Shown: piece by piece, positions 36,161-45,338 of the stretch
How the letters are laid out: every line of letters begins with the position of its first letter
Position numbering within the stretch: the first letter of the stretch is position 1
DNA from: an uncultured Acholeplasmatales bacterium
GTDB lineage: Bacteria > Bacillota_I > Bacilli_A > ML615J-28 > CAG-698
Reading direction: 5' to 3'
DNA length: 47,517 nucleotides
Assembly: GCA_937877075.1 (NCBI GenBank)
Contig: CALEGD010000080.1
Coordinates: 1 to 47,517, forward strand
Position numbers and translations under genes: made by a program
Notes under the pieces: generated by a model
What the model was told of the DNA's origin: nothing
Databases searched by the model: none
The model's input: the letters and a program-made list of their open reading frames with translations, nothing else

Positions 36161-38011
36161 TTAATTAATTTCATGTATTTTAAGACTTCTGATTTGCATT
36201 TGTGCATCACTAAACTGTGCACCGATATCACTTCCGTTAACAACTAAGTAAATACGGAAATTATCATAAGCAGGAGTAAATTTAACGGTTTTCAGTCCTG
36301 TTGTATTTCCGGATTCAACTTTCAAAGGGTTCGAACTGATTATGTTCTTACTTTCATCATAATACAGTACTTTTATTTCCCACATTGTTTTAACGAAATC
36401 ATTCATTTTATTTAGGCTAATAACATCAATAATAATTTCCACTTCTTTTTCTGCGCTAAGAATATTGCTAACAATTCCGCCGAAACAATATTTTGCTTCT
36501 GGATATTTGTTCTGAGTAATGATAACAGTATTTGAAGAAAGTTCAAAACGCGCTGGACTTAAACTGTGAACAACCGGATCAAGACTTTGTTTAGTCCGAT
36601 CAGGTATCGTCCATTGATTGGAATCAATAAAATCAGGTCCAGTGAATGATGCTATCAAGTTTGTAGCAACAACTTCAATTTCATATTTCTTGATATCGCC
36701 ATTATCCCAGATTACGATTGCTTCTTCTTTATAGGTTGGTATTTTTTCCCAAGAGCCATTAAAAGTAGCATAGCAAACTTTTAAACTTGCAGAATAATTT
36801 TCTTTGTACAGTTTTCCACCGATATTCCTAAACACTTGGGCATTGCCATAACCAAGCGAAAGATTAGTAAAGGCTTGGTTAAGATCGCTATTGTTATTCG
36901 CTTCATTCACTAATTCTTCAGTTTCTTTAGTGAAATAATTATCAATTCTGAGTTGATTGCCACTTAGTCTAAAGTCCAAGGCTTTTTTTGAAGAAAGACT
37001 CAAACTCTGAGACATTGCCGCATCTTCTGCCCAAGTAGTATTAAACAAATCCGTAAAAATCTCAATATCAGCGGAATTTCCAGCATATTTTAAAGAATTG
37101 ATTTTTTCTGCTAATAGTAGAGGATTTTCATAGCCACTTTTTACATTTACCAATATTTTTGCGCTCTTACTTTGGTCAAGTTCCGAGATGGCATTAATGT
37201 AAGTTTCACCAACAGCGACAAACTCTAAACTACCATCTGCGTTTACTTTAGCGATGTTCTCATCAGCACTTGACCAAAGGATATTTTTGTTAGTTACATC
37301 AGGAGTGATAGTTGCTGAAAGCAAAATAGGCTCACTTCCCTTTAAAGCTTCGATTCTATTATCCTGTATCTGATCAGATACAATCTGTACTTCGGTAACT
37401 GCGGGCTGATCATTAAAGATAGAAATGCTCTTCAAGACTAACTCTGCCGTTTGTTTTTCACCATCTGGGCCTTTAGCTAGAATATGAAAACTGCAGTTCT
37501 TCTTTTCACCATCATATTTCCAACCGTTTTGATAGCCGGGATCGGGTTGAGTATTTTTTATACGATATTTATCAGACAACATCGCATCAACAACATTCAC
37601 AGATATTGTACCGGTTTTTCCCTCATCGGATAAGACGTAGTAATACTCACTCTCGCCTTCTACAGCCAGTTTCACAATGTACTGAGTATAACTACTAAGA
37701 ACTTCCATTTTAAAGATTACAGCCTTTGAAAAATCCAAAGATAGACTCGGTGTTTGAACACCACCGTAATTGTCTAAACTAGCATCGATATTCCAAATGG
37801 AAACCGTATCATCGTTGGTATTATAATTTGCAGTTCCAGCCGGAGTTGCACTTCCGAACTTACGGATATCCTCAGCCGTGTAGGTGACATTTTTTCCGTT
37901 CCAGCCAACTGGATTTTCATTTTCATGGCTATTATCTGGATCATCACCATCACAGGCACTAAAAATCCCGAAAGATAATATCAAGATTAAAATTATATAT
38001 ATCTTCTTCAT
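36161..38011 (-). CDS. Surface lipoprotein with Big_2 domain
   Basis: The 616-aa lipoprotein (lipobox FSAC, Cys20) has an N-terminal galactose-binding-like region (about 40-195), a bacterial Ig-like Big_2 domain (about 205-290, LLSATITPDVTNKNILWSSA and KVNADGSLEFVAVGETYI) and two further beta-rich regions to the end. No catalytic signature is seen. AGGAG lies before the start, 8 bp after the stop of the 666-aa gene. It is probably a surface glycan-binding protein of this locus. The C-terminal half (IQNKYPEAKYCFGGI and on) is unassigned. Confidence 0.8.
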   Translation of the reverse strand: MKKIYIILILILSFGIFSACDGDDPDNSHENENPVGWNGKNVTYTAEDIRKFGSATPAGTANYNTNDDTVSIWNIDASLDNYGGVQTPSLSLDFSKAVIFKMEVLSSYTQYIVKLAVEGESEYYYVLSDEGKTGTISVNVVDAMLSDKYRIKNTQPDPGYQNGWKYDGEKKNCSFHILAKGPDGEKQTAELVLKSISIFNDQPAVTEVQIVSDQIQDNRIEALKGSEPILLSATITPDVTNKNILWSSADENIAKVNADGSLEFVAVGETYINAISELDQSKSAKILVNVKSGYENPLLLAEKINSLKYAGNSADIEIFTDLFNTTWAEDAAMSQSLSLSSKKALDFRLSGNQLRIDNYFTKETEELVNEANNNSDLNQAFTNLSLGYGNAQVFRNIGGKLYKENYSASLKVCYATFNGSWEKIPTYKEEAIVIWDNGDIKKYEIEVVATNLIASFTGPDFIDSNQWTIPDRTKQSLDPVVHSLSPARFELSSNTVIITQNKYPEAKYCFGGIVSNILSAEKEVEIIIDVISLNKMNDFVKTMWEIKVLYYDESKNIISSNPLKVESGNTTGLKTVKFTPAYDNFRIYLVVNGSDIGAQFSDAQMQIRSLKIHEIN

Positions 38012-38019
38012 AACTTCTC

Positions 38020-40020
38020 CTATCGGCAGACTACCCTTTTTGTAACATAATCTGTTAAACCGTTTTTCGTAGTGATTTCAATTTTCAAAGTATAATCGGT
38101 ATCAGGTAGGATCGATTTGTCATAACTGAATTCCGATAGTGGACGACCATCATAGGCTAAAATATCATCAAAATATATTTTCATCGTGCTAACTTCATCT
38201 TTGCGAGGAGCAAAATATTCAATATTAAGTATGCTATTTGAAGTCAATTCTTGACGGGAATGGATATCGGGAATGTTAACTGATGCTTTGTATTCCGCAA
38301 TAACCAAATCGTTAACCATCACATAATGTCCATCATTGATTATTTCACTTTTTGCAGGAAGCACTACCAACCCTTTCGATCCTTTTGCTGGTATATTTAC
38401 ATTAACTGTTCCCTGGACATTTCGGGCTACCATTTTTTTATTTACCGCATCATATAAATCATATTTCCCATCATAGGTGAATTCAATGATTTTACTAACT
38501 TCATATGGATTATATAAGAGATAATTCTCATAATCGTTACGGCCGTAACTATCAGTGTTATTAAGATTAACCTTTAAAATTCCCTCCACATTCGTTTCTT
38601 CTATTATTCCACCTAAAACTCCCATTAAAGCAGAACTATAGAGACTTAAATCTGATGGCTGTCCGAACATAGCTGTGGCATCACCCATTGCATATCCGTT
38701 TTGGCCGTTATAATTGTTTCGGAATCCTTCATAAATTATGCTTCCAGCTGAATCAAATCTTAAGTAATTTTTCATGCTCTGATTAGATAACTCTAGTTTT
38801 TGAGGGAAAAACACTTTCGCATTATTTACTAAATTCAAAAGATATTTCCCAATTGCTGATGCATAGCGACTATCATACTTCACCATTGGAGCGAGAACGC
38901 TTGCGAGATGAAAGGAATTCATCGCAAAAGCATAATCATTCGATTGACCAACAAGACCGTCAACAGCATATGGTCCAAAAGAACCATTCATAACCGACCA
39001 GCCACTTCTAAACGCCGAGTCGGATTCAAAGACAAAGTCAAGGAATTTCCCAACATCATAATTAGTACCATATTTGCTATTCAAAATACTGGCAACATAA
39101 GGAGCATAATCAGTCATGGCTTCATAATTAGGATTCTTATTATAAGTTTGGAAATAATCAAGAACTTCTTTAGTAGCCTTTAAATACTTCTCATCCTTAG
39201 TAATTTCATAAGCTGAATAAAAGAGAAAAGCTAAACCTCCATTTGGTGGTTCAATATGATTTCCGACCACGGTTGGTGCTTCTAAAACTACATTATATCC
39301 GACAAATTCATAATTGATTTCTCCATCTTTTAGAAAATAAGGTAGAGCTTCAACCCATTCATCGGCTCCGTTTAGAACCATCTCTTTCATATATGGAGTA
39401 TCTCGATATAAATCATATAATCTTGCGAAAATAATTTGGGGGAAAATATCATACCAGAAACTCTGACCTTGAGCGCCTTTATTATGAACTAGTTTACTAC
39501 CAGTGTCATAATTACTCATTGTCATTTCCACAAAATCATAAATATCATTTCCAAAACTCTGATTGCTTTTATCAATTCCTGCATAACTGCTGCCGAGAAT
39601 CATCGAAAGTGTGGTTATCGCTTCAATTCCTGAACTTAAGACCCGGTTATCTCCGACATAAGTGGGGAAACCAAAAGTTCTTTTCAGGTAACCGGTAACT
39701 AAAGGATTATATTCTGAGGGTTGTCTTTCCTGATCAATCCAAAAACCGAGAGGATTCCAGGTACTCTGATCCGAAGAAATATAGCTAGGGTTTTTTGCTT
39801 CTTTCAAATTGGCAAAACCAAAAACTAAAGCATCTAATTCTTTTGCCATACTTTCGTAATTAAAATAAGAATAATTTACCGGAAGATCCGGAAAGGTATC
39901 AACTTTATTAATTCTCTTGGTTATCTCATAATCCTGAGCGTAAAACTGTGAAGTTTTACAGGAGGCGAGGAAGAAAATTAATGAAAAACTAATAAATATT
40001 ATACAAAACTTTTTATTCAT
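38020..40020 (-). CDS. Unassigned 666-aa lipoprotein, (alpha/alpha)-barrel glycosidase-like
   Basis: This is the first gene after the divergent regulator. The lipobox is LASC (Cys21). Residues about 60-480 are helix-rich with regular Tyr/Trp-containing turns (GFWIDQERQPSEYN, GQSFWYDIFPQIIFARLYDL, EPPNGGLAFLFYSAYEI, DATAMFGQPSDLSLYSSALMG), as in six-hairpin glycosidases, and residues about 480-666 are beta-rich. I cannot match it to a GH family: the GH76 double Asp and GH125 motifs are absent. Because the rest of the locus handles mannosides, it may be an alpha-mannan-active enzyme of an undescribed family. AGGAGAG precedes the start and TATAAT (40038-40043, minus strand) is the likely -10. 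Confidence 0.7.
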   Translation of the reverse strand: MNKKFCIIFISFSLIFFLASCKTSQFYAQDYEITKRINKVDTFPDLPVNYSYFNYESMAKELDALVFGFANLKEAKNPSYISSDQSTWNPLGFWIDQERQPSEYNPLVTGYLKRTFGFPTYVGDNRVLSSGIEAITTLSMILGSSYAGIDKSNQSFGNDIYDFVEMTMSNYDTGSKLVHNKGAQGQSFWYDIFPQIIFARLYDLYRDTPYMKEMVLNGADEWVEALPYFLKDGEINYEFVGYNVVLEAPTVVGNHIEPPNGGLAFLFYSAYEITKDEKYLKATKEVLDYFQTYNKNPNYEAMTDYAPYVASILNSKYGTNYDVGKFLDFVFESDSAFRSGWSVMNGSFGPYAVDGLVGQSNDYAFAMNSFHLASVLAPMVKYDSRYASAIGKYLLNLVNNAKVFFPQKLELSNQSMKNYLRFDSAGSIIYEGFRNNYNGQNGYAMGDATAMFGQPSDLSLYSSALMGVLGGIIEETNVEGILKVNLNNTDSYGRNDYENYLLYNPYEVSKIIEFTYDGKYDLYDAVNKKMVARNVQGTVNVNIPAKGSKGLVVLPAKSEIINDGHYVMVNDLVIAEYKASVNIPDIHSRQELTSNSILNIEYFAPRKDEVSTMKIYFDDILAYDGRPLSEFSYDKSILPDTDYTLKIEITTKNGLTDYVTKRVVCR

Positions 40021-40025
40021 ATATC

Positions 40026-40186
40026 TCTCCTGAGTTTATTATAACATATAACTTAACAAAGTGCATTAACTTTTTTACTTTTTTGCATAACAAAAAGTTA
40101 ACTTCAAGTTAATTTTTTAATTTTAATTAATTGACAATATTTTAATGTTATGATAAACTACAGTTGTAGAGTGAATGAGGTAAATA
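40026..40186. promoter_or_regulatory. Divergent promoter region with a candidate LacI operator
   Basis: This is the 166-bp gap between the glycan operon and its regulator. On the plus strand TTGACA (40131-40136) with a -10 around GATAAA/TAAACT (40152-40159) can drive the regulator. On the minus strand TATAAT (40038-40043) can drive the operon, its -35 being unclear. A near-perfect palindrome at 40096-40114, AGTTAACTT-C-AAGTTAATT, with one mismatch, lies between them and is the best operator candidate. A related half-site (CATTAACTTTT at 40063-40073) is nearby. Confidence 0.65.
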
Positions 40187-41188
40187 ATGAAAAAAATAAC
40201 TTTAGAAAAAATTGCCAGGACCGTAGGGGTAAGTAAGGTCGCTGTGTATAATGCATTAAACGATAAAAAAGGCGTCAGCGAGGAACTGAGGTCGAAGATA
40301 AAAGACTATGCAAAAGCAAATGGCTATATTAATAAGTCATCTTTAATCGAAGCTAAAAACAAAAAGTTTCTTTATTTCATCAGTCAGGATTTCTTCTTGA
40401 CGCCATCAGAACAATATTATTCAACAATTTTTTATTTTATCAGTGCTGAATGCAATAAAGCCAATAGTCTTCTCCAAATCGCTTTTATCGAACCAGAAAA
40501 TACAATCGAGAAAATGAATAAAGTGATTTCTTTTTATAAACCGGATGGATTGTTTGTTGTGGGTGAAATAGATTCATCAATCATCATGTTTACAGAGAAA
40601 CTAAATATACCAATCGTTTTTATCGATTATTACAATCCCCTTTTTGACAGCAATTATGTTTATGTTGATAATTACCATCTATCTTATACCCTAACCAAGT
40701 ATCTAATCTCTAAGGGGCATAAGGAAATAGGTTTTGTTGGAAATATCAATAAAACTGCAGCCATTGCTGACCGATATTTCGGATATGAAAAAGCCTTAAC
40801 CGAGCAAAATTATGAAATAATCAAAGCTTGGCATATTAATATCAATTTAGAGAAAAACGAAGATATTGCCATTCTGACTGCAATTCTTCCAGAAGAGCTC
40901 CCGACCGCCTTTATCTGCCATTGTGATGCGGCTGCACAAAGACTGTATACTGCCTTAGCTTTAAGAGGAATAAAAGTGTCAGAAGATATATCAATCATTA
41001 GTTTTGATAATACCTCTCTTTGCGATAATCTGCTACCAAAATTGACTTCTGCTGGCCCACAAAAAGATTATTATGCGAAAAAAGCTTTTAATATAATGAT
41101 TGATTGTTTAAACAACAAAAATAAAAATTTCAAAATACAGATTAGAACCAATCTTGTTGAAAGAGATTCCGTAAAAGATATCAGTTAA
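40187..41188 (+). CDS. LacI-family transcriptional regulator
   Basis: The 333-aa protein has an N-terminal LacI HTH (ITLEKIARTVGVSKVAVYNALNDKKGVSEELRSKI, residues about 4-38) and a periplasmic-binding-like effector domain, with IVFIDYYNPLFDSNYVYVDNY and the ISIISFDN segment near the C-terminus. GAGG stands 6 bases before the ATG. It is divergent from the glycan operon, so it probably represses it until a sugar from the target glycan binds. The effector is not known. Confidence 0.95.
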   Translation: MKKITLEKIARTVGVSKVAVYNALNDKKGVSEELRSKIKDYAKANGYINKSSLIEAKNKKFLYFISQDFFLTPSEQYYSTIFYFISAECNKANSLLQIAFIEPENTIEKMNKVISFYKPDGLFVVGEIDSSIIMFTEKLNIPIVFIDYYNPLFDSNYVYVDNYHLSYTLTKYLISKGHKEIGFVGNINKTAAIADRYFGYEKALTEQNYEIIKAWHININLEKNEDIAILTAILPEELPTAFICHCDAAAQRLYTALALRGIKVSEDISIISFDNTSLCDNLLPKLTSAGPQKDYYAKKAFNIMIDCLNNKNKNFKIQIRTNLVERDSVKDIS

Positions 41189-41257
41189 AAACAGGTACAA
41201 CAAATGTACTTGTCAGACCGTCGACAAAGTGGATTTCTAAAAACGTAAAAACAAACG

Positions 41258-41300
41258 AAAAGCCTTAAAATGTGAATAACTTCACAGTTAAGGCTTTTTG
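41258..41300 (+). terminator. Terminator of the LacI-type gene
   Basis: AAAAGCCTTAA (41258-41268) and TTAAGGCTTTT (41288-41298) form a perfect 11-bp stem around a 19-nt loop, with TTTT on the plus strand, about 70 bp after the stop of the regulator. Confidence 0.85.
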
Positions 41301-41360
41301 ATAATATAATATAAAAATTAGACAGCCTAACTTCTATACATATTGCATATTATTTGTTTT

Positions 41361-41396
41361 ATTAGCTCTCTTATTTAGTAGGAGAGCTAATTTTTT
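41361..41396 (+). terminator. Second terminator hairpin
   Basis: TTAGCTCTC and GAGAGCTAA form a perfect 9-bp stem with a 10-11 nt loop, followed on the plus strand by TTTTTT. It is a second stop signal behind the regulator, or it belongs to an unseen small transcript. Confidence 0.75.
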
Positions 41397-41721
41397 GAGA
41401 TTCATGCATACATAAAGAAGGAATCTTAGATTCCGTACATATAACATAAATTCATTTTATCATAAGAAAACATATTGTGAAAGAAAAAATATCATATTCT
41501 TTTTAGTAAATCTGATATTGAACTATTTTATTTTTTAGTATCCCCTTTTTAGTGTATATATCATATAAATATGAAAAGTAGTCCATAACTCAAGTTTTAA
41601 AACTAAAAAGTTTGCCCCAAATTTACTCATTTGAACTAAATATCTTAAACTATTAAAAATATATTTTTTAAAGTCTTCATCAATATTCAACACCAGTTAA
41701 TATAAAAATAGAGTATGACCT

Positions 41722-41759
41722 AAAAGTCACCATTCACTTTCTGTGAATAGCGACTTTTT
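41722..41759 (-). terminator. Terminator of the hydrogenase/ABC operon
   Basis: AAAAGTC and GACTTTT plus ATTCAC/GTGAAT form a long stem with a small internal bulge and a 4-5 nt loop. On the minus strand it follows the permease stop (41852) by about 90 bp and ends in CTTTTA. The ends are A/T on both sides, so it may act on both strands. Confidence 0.75.
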
Positions 41760-41851
41760 AATATGGCAGTTGACAAGCAATATTATTATATGATGATTTG
41801 ATTAAATTTCTAAAATTAGTAATTTTTACTTTCTTTAATTATTGTAGCCTA

Positions 41852-42592
41852 TCAATAAGTTTTTACGACATATTTTGATAACTTTACAACTATCATTTCA
41901 AAAACAAAAACAATAATTATTAAAATAATTGACCAAGCTAAAAGAGCTGAAGTATTCAAATTACTTCTTTCTAGCTGTAAGATATAACCTATTGAATTAT
42001 TTGGCTGTGCAACAAATTCTCCCATTACCATAACTTTTAACCCAATCCCAAAAGTTTGGATTATAGTTGTAAAAAAGAAATTAAAAATTAATGGGAAATA
42101 GATGTATATTATAACTTTAAAATTTATTTTGCTTACTGTTTTAACATCATCAATAATTTCTTTATCAATATTTTTTAAACTTCCAAGCAATCCTTCATAA
42201 ATAATTGGCAATACAACTAATATAGTCATAATATAAGGACTTTTATCATTTCCTAAAACAATAAGCAAGAGGATAATAATTGCTATTACAGGAATGGTCT
42301 TAATAATCACAAATATAGGTTTTATAAAGTTTTCAAATTTTGAAGAAATGTATGAAAGGATTGCAAGAGCCATTGCAATTATTAGTGATACAAATATTAT
42401 CAATACCAATTTTAATATCGTATTTAGGATTAATATAAATGTTGATAAATTACTTAAGATATCTCCTAAGGAAAGTAAAACTTCATCGAAACCTGGTAAT
42501 ACTAAAGAATTATCAATCATTGTACTGCCAATTGTCCAAAATATCAATATTATTATCATACCTAATAAAATATAGAGATTATTTTTAATCAT
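41852..42592 (-). CDS. NitT/TauT-type ABC transporter permease
   Basis: The 246-aa membrane protein with about six spans has the TauC/SsuC/ThiX-type loop EIIDDVKTVSKINFKVIIYIYFP and GIGLKVMVMGEFVAQPNNSIGYIL. The family imports small anions, sulfonates or thiamin precursors, and the substrate here cannot be told. The start overlaps the binding-protein stop by one base (TGATG). No ATPase gene follows: a terminator does. Confidence 0.88.
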   Translation of the reverse strand: MIKNNLYILLGMIIILIFWTIGSTMIDNSLVLPGFDEVLLSLGDILSNLSTFILILNTILKLVLIIFVSLIIAMALAILSYISSKFENFIKPIFVIIKTIPVIAIIILLLIVLGNDKSPYIMTILVVLPIIYEGLLGSLKNIDKEIIDDVKTVSKINFKVIIYIYFPLIFNFFFTTIIQTFGIGLKVMVMGEFVAQPNNSIGYILQLERSNLNTSALLAWSIILIIIVFVFEMIVVKLSKYVVKTY

Positions 42593-43554
42593 CAGCGGTA
42601 AAATTCCGAATCTGGAATTTTTCCTCCTAATAAATTAGGATTATAATTATTAAGCATTTCGAAAAAATTTTCATATATTTCAATATTATCTGATAAATTA
42701 AGATAATTGATATTACTTCTTGGTATACTACTTTCAATTATTTTAACACCTAGGTTTTTAAAATAACTATGTTTATTAACAATTTTGTTTGCATATTCCT
42801 TTGGATTATTATTTAAATATTCCACATTAGCTTTTATTAAGTTTAATATAATATTAATTTCTTTTAAATTCTCACTTTCAGGATTAATGAATATTGCTGC
42901 CTGAGGAATTAATTTAGAACCACTTTCAGCTTGTAAATCTAAAATATTTAAATCCATATTATATTCTAATTCAAGCTTGGTAATCAAAGGTTCAGCGCAT
43001 AGGATATAATCTGGGGGGTTACATGATACATCATCTGGATATTTAGGATTACAAATGAAAAATGGTATAACCTGATCAATCCCTCCTTGATAAGATATTT
43101 CGGCTTTAATTTCATTAGAATCTAATGCTTTTTTTAATAATATATCCGGTATGGAGTTTTTACCATATGCAAGGATATTTTTATCGTTTAAATCTTCAAT
43201 AGTATTAAGTGTATTAGATTTTCTAGAAACAATATATGTATTACCAAAAGTGATAGTCGAATCTAATTTATAATTAGATGATTCATTTAAATATAACTTA
43301 GCTCCAACATTTAAAGGTGCAATAATAATATCATGTGATTTTGAAATCATTCCTGTAATTAATAAGTCTGGACCAATAACGGAATCAATCACAATATCTT
43401 TTTGGTCAATTAAATCACCTACCGCTACAAATGGGATACCACTTGGAACAAGTACTTTAATTTTATTTTCCGATTTTGTTGAATTGCATCCAAATAAAGT
43501 TAGTGCAATCATTATAAACATTAACAAAGTTATTTTTTTCACAATATTACCCAT
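42592..43554 (-). CDS. NMT1/SsuA-like substrate-binding lipoprotein
   Basis: The ATG at 43554 is chosen (MGNIVKKITLLMFIM), 5 bases after the hydrogenase stop. A GTG at 43563 is possible. About 320 aa with lipobox LFGC. Features of the NitT/TauT binding family are VPSGIPFVAVGDLI near the N-terminus, the hinge stretch YIVSRKSNTLNTIEDLNDKNILAYGKNSIPDI and GGIDQVIPFF with an unusual Cys-containing CNPKYPDDVSCNPPDYILC segment at mid-protein. It feeds the permease that follows. Being translated right behind a hydrogenase catalytic subunit is unusual and suggests a link, perhaps to a metal, sulfur or cofactor supply. That is inference. Confidence 0.82.
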   Translation of the reverse strand: MGNIVKKITLLMFIMIALTLFGCNSTKSENKIKVLVPSGIPFVAVGDLIDQKDIVIDSVIGPDLLITGMISKSHDIIIAPLNVGAKLYLNESSNYKLDSTITFGNTYIVSRKSNTLNTIEDLNDKNILAYGKNSIPDILLKKALDSNEIKAEISYQGGIDQVIPFFICNPKYPDDVSCNPPDYILCAEPLITKLELEYNMDLNILDLQAESGSKLIPQAAIFINPESENLKEINIILNLIKANVEYLNNNPKEYANKIVNKHSYFKNLGVKIIESSIPRSNINYLNLSDNIEIYENFFEMLNNYNPNLLGGKIPDSEFYR

Positions 43555-43559
43555 ATTAA

Positions 43560-45329
43560 TCACTTAGAGTAAATATCAATTTTATTATATTGTGTATGTA
43601 ATAAACGATGAGCAACTTTACTTCCTGGCTTTTTCAAAAATTCTAGATATAAGTTTTCAACTTCAGGATTTTTGTGTGATTTCCTTATTTCTTTAAATTC
43701 ATCAATTTTATGTAATGCATCTGCTCTTAATTTACTAACATTGATAGAATCTTGGATATGTGCTTGAACAATTGGTTGACCACCACCGTTTACACAACCA
43801 CCAATACAAGCCATAAATTCAACAAATAAATATTTACCAGGATTCTCCCTTATTTTTTTAAGCATTTTAGGAAAGTTTGTTGCACCATGTACAACTGCAA
43901 CAAGGGCTTCCTTGTCATTTATCTTAATAGTTGCTTCTTTAATATTATCTTCAACACTTCTAAGTTCATTAAGATCTACTACTTTGCTTTCCTTTTTTTC
44001 CATTATTTCTTTTACAGTTCTTAATGCTGCTTCCATCACTCCGCCAGTTGCTCCAAAGATAACACCTGCACCAGTATATTCAGCTAAAGCACTGTTTGGA
44101 AAATAATCTTTTAGCCTTGGAAAATCAATATTACAACGTTTAATTAATCTTGCTAGTTCTCTAGTAGTTAATACATAATCAACATCACGCATTCCATTTA
44201 CTTCCATATTTGGTAAATTAGCTTCATGTTTTTTTGCAATACAAGGCATGATTGCTACTACTCTAATTTTATCTTTATCGATTCCGATTTTCTTAGAATA
44301 ATAATGTTTTATCAAAGCTCCTTGCATTTGTTGTGGTGATTTACAAGTTGATAAGTTTCCAATAAATTCTGGATAATATGTTTCTATATAACGGATCCAA
44401 CCTGGAGAGCAGGAAGTAAATAAAGGAAGGGCTACATCTTCATTATTTTTCGCTTTCTTAAGTCGTTCTATTAATTCTGTTCCTTCTTCTAAAATAGTAA
44501 CATCTGCAGCAAAATTCGTATCAGTTATATCATCAAATCCTAACAAACTTAATGCTTGATAAGTTTTTCTCTCTACATTTGTACCAATTTCAAACCCAAA
44601 CTCTTCTCCTAATGCAACTCTAACAGCAGGAGCAACCTGAGCAACAGTATAATATTCTTTATCTTCAAGCAACTCTAAAACTTGATCTGTATTATCCATT
44701 TCTTGAAGAGCCCCTACTGGGCAAGACTGGATACATTTACCACAATATATACACCCCGAATCATCCATATTATGATTAGATGCTGGACCTATATAGGTAT
44801 TAAAACCACGATTATTAAAATTTAGAATTTCTAAACCAGAATACTTCTTACAAGCTGAAATACAACGACCACAGTTCAAACATTTGAAACTATTAATAAT
44901 CATTGAATCTGTTATATTTAATACTTGATCTTTTCTCTTGTAATTATCATCTTCGCCCATTTCATTAGCAATATTGTATTTTCTTAAAAGATTTAAAAAT
45001 TCACAATTTCGTTCTCTAGTACAGCGCCAACACTCAAAATGATGATTTGCTGCAAGTAATTCGAGATTGTTTATTATCGAATTCCTAATTCTTTTTGTTT
45101 TTGTTTTTACAACCATTCCATCTTTTACTTTCACAGTACAAGAATTTTGTAGTGAAGGAACTCCTTCGACTTCAACTACACAAATTCTACAAGCTGAAGT
45201 TTCATTAATATCCTTTAAGAAACATAGTCTTGGGATATAAATATCCATCATATTTGCAGCTTCCATAATAGTAATATTACTTGGAACATTAATAGTTGTA
45301 CCATCAATTGTTATTTTCACTTCATTCAT
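43560..45329 (-). CDS. hydA: [FeFe]-hydrogenase catalytic subunit, NAD(P)-linked (HydA/HndD type)
   Basis: The subunit reduces protons or oxidises H2 at the H-cluster. The 589-aa layout matches multimeric NAD(P)-linked enzymes: [2Fe-2S] ferredoxin domain (C36, C47, C50, C64), His-Cys3 cluster (H97, C100, C103, C109), two [4Fe-4S] (C150-C160, C193-C203), then the H-domain. The H-cluster signatures are L1 TSCSPGW (305-311), L2 MPCIAKKHE (361-369) and L3 EFMACIGGCVNGGGQP (C508, C512). L1 has Ser where the classic form has a second Cys. The C-terminal small-subunit helix region (HRLLHTQYNK) is present. AGGAGG precedes the ATG, 9 bp after the NuoF-like gene. It is cytoplasmic, with no Tat signal. 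Electron bifurcation with ferredoxin is likely by subunit make-up. Confidence 0.94.
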   Translation of the reverse strand: MNEVKITIDGTTINVPSNITIMEAANMMDIYIPRLCFLKDINETSACRICVVEVEGVPSLQNSCTVKVKDGMVVKTKTKRIRNSIINNLELLAANHHFECWRCTRERNCEFLNLLRKYNIANEMGEDDNYKRKDQVLNITDSMIINSFKCLNCGRCISACKKYSGLEILNFNNRGFNTYIGPASNHNMDDSGCIYCGKCIQSCPVGALQEMDNTDQVLELLEDKEYYTVAQVAPAVRVALGEEFGFEIGTNVERKTYQALSLLGFDDITDTNFAADVTILEEGTELIERLKKAKNNEDVALPLFTSCSPGWIRYIETYYPEFIGNLSTCKSPQQMQGALIKHYYSKKIGIDKDKIRVVAIMPCIAKKHEANLPNMEVNGMRDVDYVLTTRELARLIKRCNIDFPRLKDYFPNSALAEYTGAGVIFGATGGVMEAALRTVKEIMEKKESKVVDLNELRSVEDNIKEATIKINDKEALVAVVHGATNFPKMLKKIRENPGKYLFVEFMACIGGCVNGGGQPIVQAHIQDSINVSKLRADALHKIDEFKEIRKSHKNPEVENLYLEFLKKPGSKVAHRLLHTQYNKIDIYSK

Positions 45330-45338
45330 AGATACCTC

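Larger units (their letters stand above)
41189..41851. other. 663-bp intergenic region between convergent genes, three hairpins
   Basis: No ORF with a ribosome site is seen on either strand. The stretch holds the terminators at 41258-41298, 41361-41396 and 41722-41759. The rest is AT-rich, and I recognise no tRNA, riboswitch or repeat in it. Confidence 0.5.

Noticed and set aside
38020..40020. Assignment of the 666-aa protein to GH76 alpha-1,6-mannanase
   Set aside because: The paired catalytic Asp and surrounding GH76 pattern are not found. The barrel-like pattern alone is not enough.
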